This document shows positions 56,386-64,000 of a stretch of DNA of 64,000 bases, piece by piece. The stretch covers positions 226,162-290,161 of the forward strand of contig ML662466.1 in assembly GCA_007570785.1 (NCBI GenBank), in the 5' to 3' direction. Positions within the stretch are counted from its first letter, which is position 1; each line of letters opens with the position of its first letter. This DNA comes from Antilocapra americana. Taxonomy: Eukaryota; Chordata; Mammalia; Artiodactyla; Antilocapridae. A program made the translations under genes and the position numbers. Below the pieces are notes generated by a model that was not told where the DNA came from, made no database searches, and saw only the letters and a list, made by a program, of their open reading frames with translations.

Positions 56386-59300
56386 GGGGGGAACTAAGAT
56401 GGTGGAGGAATAGGATGTGGAGACCACTGTTCTCCTCAACAAATACACCAAAAGAACGTTTAAAAGCAGAGCAAACGCCACAAAACAACTTCTGAATGCT
56501 AGCAGAGGACATCAGGCACCCAGAAAGGCAGCTCATTGCCTTTGAGAAAAGGTAGGACAAAATATAAAAAGTAAAAAGAGAGGCAAAAGAGGTAGGGACA
56601 GAGCTCCATCTCAGGAAGAGAGTCTTAAAAAAGAGAGAAGTTTCTGAACACCAGGAAACATTCTCTCCGGCAGATCTGTGGCATCTCAGAGGGCAGAGTA
56701 ACCAGGAGAAAAATAGATAAATAGTTATACCACACAGATTATGTGCCTAACTGTGACTCCCAGCAGCGCAGTGGCCCTGGCACCCCATCCCCCACTAGCA
56801 AGCGCTGGCTTCTCAGGGAGGGGCGGGCTGCACTACTTTGGGTGAGTTCTGGGACTGAACGCCCGAGGGCAGCCTGGGACAGCAACTTAGACTGTGGAGT
56901 ATCTTTCCCTCGAAGAGCCACCGCCAGACCCTCACACAGAACAAAGGGCTGCATGGAGCTTGTCGGCTGTGCGGAGCTGTTCAGCTGAGGGCTTCAGGCC
57001 AGCCCATCCCCCACCGGAGACCGGCAGGTGAGGGCTACAGGGTGCAATTGCAGCCCCAGTGAGGCATGTGCTACCAAACCGTGGGCACAATTAGTTGCCA
57101 ACCAAGACTTCTTGAAATTCTGCACGGTTGCTGCCAGAGATTGGCTCTCCACACACCAGAGAAAGCACACCCAGTTGCTCACCGAGAAAACCATGAGGCT
57201 GGGAGGGGGAGGGGAGAAGTTGAAGCCCCCACCCACACAGGGCAGCTCAGACCTGAGAGGTGCAGGCAGCCCCAGTGGCCGCCTCGGGCTGCCCCCCAGC
57301 AGAGTGACCAAGAGGCTGAGCAGTGTGGGCGGGAAAAGCGCACACAATGAGAACGGGACAAACCCAAGAGTGGCTGAATCACTGTGAGCACACGCCAGTG
57401 ATATTGGTTTGCTGTGTTCCTTGCTACCCACAGCACAACTGAACAAGTGAGCCTATAAAACCGACCACCACCCCCACCCCTTGAACCTAAAAGCCCGACC
57501 CCTACTACCCCCCCCCCCCCCCAATCTCTATTTACTTGGGCAGAAATAGGCACTGAAGAGACCAGCAAACAGAAGAGGCTAAAATAAGCAGAGGGGAACA
57601 CTTTGAAACTGACAGGAGTAACAGATTAAATCCCTGCAGTTAGCACTGACTACATAGAAAGGAGCCTATAGACCTTGAAAGTACAAGCCAGACCAAGGAA
57701 CATCTCAAAATGAACAGACCCCTCACTGTAAGAAGCAACTCCAGAGAAAGTCCTAGATACATTTTTACTATGATCATCTTTTAAATTTTTAAAGCCTTTT
57801 TAAATTAATATTTTATAATTTTAGATCCCCTATAACTCCTTCAAGTTTCATTTTTACAATCATCTATTACCTATCCAAAAAAAACCCCTTTTTAAAGTAA
57901 GCTTCATATATATATGTAAGAATTTCAGTGACTTTTTTTGTTTCTGTTGTTGTTTACTTGTTTTTTTCTCCTCTTTTTTCCTTTTTTAATTTTTCTTTTA
58001 TTTTTTTTTCTTTTTTCTTTGTAATTGTATTTTTGAGAATCTAACCTTTACTCTAGACTTTAAATCTTTGCTTTTTAGTATTTGTTATCAACTTTGTTCT
58101 TTAAGAACCCAATCTTCAGTGCCCATTTTTACTTGGGAGTGAGATCACTGGCTCAATTGCTCTCTCCGCATTTTTGACTCTCATTTTTTTCCACCAGGTC
58201 ACCTCTATCAGCCCCCTCCCCCTTTTCTTCTCTACTCAACTCTGTGAATCTGTTTGAGTGTTACGAGTTGTGAAGAACACTTAGATAACTGAAAACTTGC
58301 TGGATCTGTCTCTCTCCATCTGATTCCCTCTTTTCTCCCCCTGGTCACTTCTGTCTCCTTCCTCCCTCTTCTCTTTTTGGTATAACTCTGTGAACATCTC
58401 TGAGGGATCCAGACTGTGGAGAGCACATTGAGAAGGGATCACTGGCTAGCTCACTGTCTCACCATTTGATTCCTCTCTTCTCCTTCTGGTCACTTCTATC
58501 TCCCTCCTCCCTCTTCTCCACTCCAGGTAACTCTCTGGGTGTTCCTCACTGTGGAGAAAATTTTCATCATTAACCTAGCTGTTCTATCATCAGTGCTATT
58601 TAGATGGAGGAGTCCTGAGGCTACTGTAGGAATAAGGCTGAAAAACAGAGAAAGGAGGCCTAAGCCCAAATCCTGAAAATATGAGCGAACTCCTGAATGC
58701 ATGAGTTAATTAATTGGTAACAGCTCATCAGACGCCTCCATACCTGCACTGAAACCAAGCACCACCTAAGAACCAACAAATTCCAGAGTAAGATATACCA
58801 TGCAAATTCTCCAGCAACAAAGGAACATAGCCTGGAACTTCATTACACAGGCTGCCCAAAATCACACCAAGTACACTGACTTCTCAAAACTCTTTACTGG
58901 ACACTTCATTGCTCCCCAGAGAGAAGAAATCCAGATCCACCCACCAGAACACCAACACAAGCTTTCCCAACCAGGAAACTTTGACAACCCACTCACTCAA
59001 CCCCACCCACAGTGAGGAACCTGAACAATAAAGAAGTAACACAGCAATATAAACAAGAGGAAAAGGCATAGAAATACCCAGCAGGTAAAGGAATAGGATA
59101 AATGCCCTCCAAATCAAACAAAAGAGGAGATAGGAAATCTACCTGATAAAGAATTCCGAATAATGATAGTGAAATGATCCAAAATCTTGAAAACAATTTG
59201 GAGTTGCAGTTAAATAACCTGGAGACAAGGATTCAGAAGATGCAAGAAAGGTTTAACAAGGACTTAGAAGAAATGAAAAAGAGTCAAAGTACAATGAACA

Positions 59301-62300
59301 ATGCAATAAATGAGATCAAAAACATCCTGGAGGGAATTAACAGTAGAATAACAGAGATAGAAGACAGAATAAGTGAGGTAGAAAACAGAATGGTAGATAC
59401 GAAACAGAGAAGAAAGACGAAAAAAGAATTAAAAGAAACGAGGACAATCTCAGAGACCTCTGGGACAATGTTAAAAGCACCAATATTCGAATCATAGGAG
59501 TCCCAGAAGAAGAAGACAAAAAGAAAGACTATCAGAAAATACTTGAGGAGGTAATAGTTGAAAACCTCCCTAAAATGGGAAAGGAAATAATCACTCAAGT
59601 CCAAGAAACCCAGAGAATCCCAAACAGGATAAATCCAAGGCGAAACACCACAAGACACATATTAATCAAATTAACAAAGATCAAACGCAAAGACCAAATA
59701 TTAAATGCAGCAAGAGAAAAACAACAAATAACACACAAGGGGAATCCCATAGGATAAAAGCTGATCTCTCAGTAGAAAAGCTTCAGGCCAGAAAGAAATG
59801 GCAGGACATACTTAAAGTCATTAAAGAAATAATCTACAACCCTGATTACTGGACCCAGTCAGGATCTCATTCAAATTTGAAGGAGAAATCAAAAGCTTTA
59901 CAGACAAGCAAAAGCTGAGAGAATTCAGCAACACCAACTTAGTGCTCCAACAAATGCCACAGGATCTTCCCTAAACAGGAAACATGGATAGAGTATATAA
60001 TCTTGAATCCAAAACAATAAAGTAAATGTCACAGGTTCATACTTATCAATAATTGCCTTAAATCTAAATGGGTTGAATGCCCCAACCAAAATACAAAAAT
60101 TGGCTGATTGGATACAAAAACAAGACCCCTATATATATTGTCTACAAGAGACCCACCTCAAACCTAGGGACACATATAGACTGAAAGTTAAGGGCTGGAA
60201 AAGATATTCCATGGAATTAGGGACCGAAAGAAAGCAGGAGTAGCAACACTCATATCAGATAAAATAAACTTTAAAATAAAGGCTGTGAAAAGAGATATAG
60301 ATGGACATTACATAATGATCAAAGGATAAATCCAAGAAGATATAACAATTATAATTATATATGCACCCAACATAGGAGCACCACAATATGTAAGGAAAAT
60401 ACTAACAAGTATGAAAGGGGAAATTAACAATAACACAATAATAGTGGGGGACTTTAATACACCACTCACACTGATGGATAGATCAACTAAACAGGAAATT
60501 AACAAAGAAACACAAACTTTAAATGATACATTAGACCAGTTAGACCTAACTGATATCAATAGGGCATTTCACCACAAAACAGTGCATTTTACCTATTTCT
60601 CAAGCTCACACCGGACCTTATCCAGAATAGATCACATTCTGGGCCATAAATCTAGCCTTGGTAAATTTTTAAAAAATTGAAATCATTCCAGGCATCTTTT
60701 CTAACCACAATGCAATGAGATTAGATGTCAATTACAGGAGAAAAACCTTTAAAAATTCCAACATATGGAGATTCAACAACAAATTGCTGAATAACCAACA
60801 AATCACAGAAGAAACCAAAAATGAAATCAAAATATGCATAGAAATGAATGAAAATGAAAACACAACAACCCAAAACGTATGGGACACTGTAAAAGCAATG
60901 CTAAGGGGAAGGATCATAGCAATACAGGCTTACCTCAGGAAACAAGAAAAAAGTCAAGTAAATAACCTAACCTTACACCTAAAGCAACTAGAAAAGGAAG
61001 AAATGCAGAAGCCCAGGGTTACTAGAAGGAAATAAATCTTAAAAATCAGGGCAGAAATAAATGTAAAAGAAACAATAGAGACCATAGAAAAAATCAACAA
61101 AGTCAAAAGCTGGTTGTTTGAGAAGATCAATAAAATTGACCAACCATTAGCCAGACTCACTCATTAAGAAACAAAGGGAGAAAAACCAAATCAATAAAAT
61201 CAGAAATGAAAAAGGAGAAAACACAACAAAAAACACAGAATTACAAAGGATCTATCATCCACAACTATATGCAAATAAACTGGACAACTTGGAAGAAATG
61301 GGCAAATTCTTAGAAAAGTACAACTTTCCAAAATTAAACCAGGAAGAGATAGATAATCTTATCATAAGCACAGAAATTGAAATTGCAATCAGAAATCTTC
61401 CAAGAAACAAAAGCCCAGGACTAGATGGCTTCACAGCAGAATTCTACCAAAATTTTAGTGAAGAGCTAATACCTATTATACTCAAACTCTTCCAGAAAAT
61501 TGCAGAGGAAGATAAACTTCCAAACTCATTCTATGAGGCCACCATCACCCTTATACCAAAACCCAACAAAGATGCCCCCAAAAAAGAAAACTACAGGCCA
61601 ATATCACTGATGAACATAGATGCAAAAATCCTTAACAAAACTCTAGCAAAGAGAATCCAACAACATATTAAAAAGATCATACATCATGACCAACTAGGCT
61701 TTATACCAGGGGTGCTAGGATTCTTCAACATCCACAAATCAATCAATGTAAGACACCACATTAACTACTTGAAAAATAAAAACCACATAATTATCTCAAT
61801 AGATGCAGAGAAAGCCTTTGACAAAAGTCAACATCCATTTATGATAAAAAAAAAAACTCCAAAAAGTAGGAATAGAAGGAACACACCTCAACATAATAAA
61901 AGCTATATATGACAAACCCACAGCAAACATTATCCTCAATGGTGAAAAACTGAAAGCATTTCTCCTGAAGTCAGGAACAAGACAAGGGTTCCCAGTCACA
62001 CCACTAATATTCAACATAGTTTTGGACGCCTTGGCAACAACAATCAGGGAAGAAAAAGAAATAAAAGGAATCCAGATTGGAAAAGAAGAAGTAAAACTCT
62101 CACCATTTGCAGACGACATGATCCTCTCTATTGAAAACCCTAAAGACTCTACCAGAAAATTACTAGAGGCAATCAGTGAATGTAGTAAAGTTGCAGGATA
62201 TAAAATCAACACACAGAAATCCCTGGCATTCCTATACACTAACAGTGAGAAATCAGAAAGAGAAATTAAGGGAAAAAATCTATTCATCATCGAAGCAAAA

Positions 62301-64000
62301 AGAATGAAATACTTAGGAGTCTATCTACCTACAGAAACAAAAGACCTATATATAGAAAACTATAAAACACTGATGAAAGAAATCAAAGAGGACACAAATA
62401 GATGGAGAAATATACCATGTCCATGGATCAGAAGAATCAATATAGTGAAAATGAGTATACTATCCAGAGCAATCTATAGATTCATTGCAATCCCTATCAA
62501 GCTACCAGAGGTCTTTTTCAGAGAATTAGAACAAATAATTTCACAATTTGTATGGAAATACAAAAAACCTCATATAGCCAAAGCAATCTTGAATAAGAAG
62601 AATGGAACTGGAGGACTCAACCTGCCTGACTTTAGGTTGTACTACAAATCCACAGTCATTAAGACAGTATGGTACTGGCACAAAGACAGAAATATAGATC
62701 AATGGAACAAAATAGAAAGCCCAGAGATAAATCCACACACCTGTGGACACCTTATCTTTGACAAAGGAGGCAAGAATATACTATGGAGAAAAGACAATCT
62801 CTTTAACAAGTGTTGCTGGGAAAACTGGACAGCCACTTGTAAAAGAATGAGACTAGAACACTTTCTAACACCATACACAAAAATAAACTCAAAATCAATC
62901 AAAGATATAAACAGAAGACCAGAAACTATAAAACTCCTAGAGGAAAACATAGGTAAAATACTCTCTGACATAAACCAAAGCAGACTCCTCTAAGACCCAC
63001 CTCCCAGAATATTGGGAAAAAAGCAAAAATAAACAAATGAGACCTAATTAAAATTAAGAGCTTCTGCACAACAAAGGAAACTGAAAATCAGGTGAAAACG
63101 CAGCCTTCAGAATGGGAGAAAATAATAGCAAACTAAGCAACAGACATTTAATTTCAAAAATATACAAGCAAATCCTGCGGCTCCATTCCAGAAAAATTAA
63201 CGACCCATCAAAACATGGGCCAAAGAACTAAACAGACCTTTCTCCAAAGAAGACATACAAATGACTAACAAACACATGAAAAGATGCTCAACATCACTCA
63301 TTATCAGAGAAATGCAAATCAAAACCACACTGAGGTTCCACTTTACACTGGTCAGAATGGCTGCCATCCAAAAGTCTAAAAGCGATAAATGCTGGAGAGG
63401 ATGTGGAGAAAGGGAACCCTCTTCCACCGTTGGTGGGAATGCAAACTAGTACAGCCACTATGGAGAACAGTGTGGACATTCCTTAAAAACTGGAAATAGA
63501 ACTGCCATATGACCCAACAATCCCACTACTAGGCATACACACCGAGGAAACCAGAATTGAAAGAGATACATGTACCCCAATGCTCATTGCTGCATTGTTT
63601 AAAATAGCCAGGACATGGACGCAACCTCGATGTCCATCAGCAGACGAATGGATAAGAAGGCTGTGGTACATATACACAATGCAATATTACTCAGCCATTA
63701 AAAAGAATACATTTTAATCAGTTCTATTGAGGTGGAAAAAACTGGAGCCTATTATACAGAGTGATGTAAGCCAGAAGGAAAAACAATAATACAGTATATA
63801 TATGGAATTTAGAAAGATGGTAACGATAGCCCTGTATGCGAGACAGCAAAAGAGATGCATATGTATAGAACAGTCTTTTGGACTCTGAAAGGAGAGGACT
63901 CTTTGGAGAGAGCAAGAATGGGATGATGTGGGAGAATGACATTGAAAATTGTCATATGTGAAATCAATCGCCAGCCCAGGTTTGATGCTTAATACAGGGT
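56386..64000 (+). mobile_element. Near-full-length L1, cut by window end
   Basis: It begins with the ruminant L1 5' end (ggggggaactaagatggtgg) and runs 7.6 kb to the window edge, inside the 3' UTR. ORF1 has lost its start (the ATG seen in the 28-35 kb copy reads AGG near 59,063), though its coiled-coil (MQERFNKDLEEMKKSQ) and RNA-binding parts remain at 59,174-59,757. ORF2 RT is in two long frames, 61,289-61,912 ([32 protein letters not shown]) and 62,022-62,993 ([16 protein letters not shown], catalytic FADD intact). They are split by a shift at an A-run near 61,850. This is the least decayed LINE in the window. Confidence 0.92.

Noticed and set aside
57028..57601. Overlapping frames of 119-150 codons on both strands in GC-rich DNA
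   Set aside because: They lie in the GC-rich 5' UTR of the L1 at 56.4-64 kb; stops are rare there because of composition.

Overview
This window looks like nuclear DNA from a bovid ruminant (cattle, yak, bison, buffalo, sheep or goat lineage). The evidence is the repeat set: many RTE-BovB LINE pieces, Bov-tA/Bov-A2 SINEs, CHR-type tRNA-Glu SINEs, a BTLTR1-like solo LTR and several ruminant L1 (L1-BT type) copies. Repeats fill most of the sequence. I found no intact protein-coding gene, rRNA, functional tRNA or CRISPR array.

Two decayed genes lie tail to tail in the middle. The first, on the + strand, is a PRDM9/PRDM7-family pseudogene. Its CCAAT/GC-box promoter is near 16.75 kb and its last exon ends at 37,463. 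Ten coding exons can be placed with splice borders: start exon, KRAB, linker exons, SSXRD, two SET-region exons before the catalytic one, the catalytic SET exon, and a zinc-finger exon. The KRAB and catalytic SET exons are still open. Elsewhere there are in-frame stops, a lost splice acceptor, a 48-nt deletion in the SET region, two single-base frameshifts and a 113/114-bp tandem duplication in the last exon. Only one canonical C2H2 finger survives. A near-full-length L1 (28.25-35.77 kb) separates the SET exon from the zinc-finger exon.

The second, on the - strand (43,483 down to 37,977), is the N-terminal half of a ubiquitin-activating enzyme E1 gene (UBA1/UBE1 family). Exons matching residues 1 to about 420 are present, with stops, frameshifts and one lost acceptor concentrated in exons 3-6. 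The half carrying the catalytic cysteine is absent. UBA1 is X-linked with a Y gametolog in many mammals, and bovid PRDM9 paralogues have been reported on chromosome X, so a sex-chromosome origin is plausible but not proven here. A CpG-rich block at 45.1-45.56 kb may be the remains of the UBA1 promoter.

The outer parts are layered repeats. At 0-15.5 kb an L1 carries a solo LTR and a second L1 with a 5' inversion, and a BovB is split by a later L1; there is also a 10-N assembly gap flanked by identical 47-bp sequence. At 45.9-48.85 kb two BovB parts lie in opposite orientation. At 51.7-53.9 kb an L1 carries a nested BovB. From 56.4 kb to the window end runs a second near-full-length L1 whose reverse transcriptase is only lightly damaged. 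Blocks at 7.15-9.23, 49.26-51.73 and 53.9-54.74 kb are not explained by repeats I recognise.
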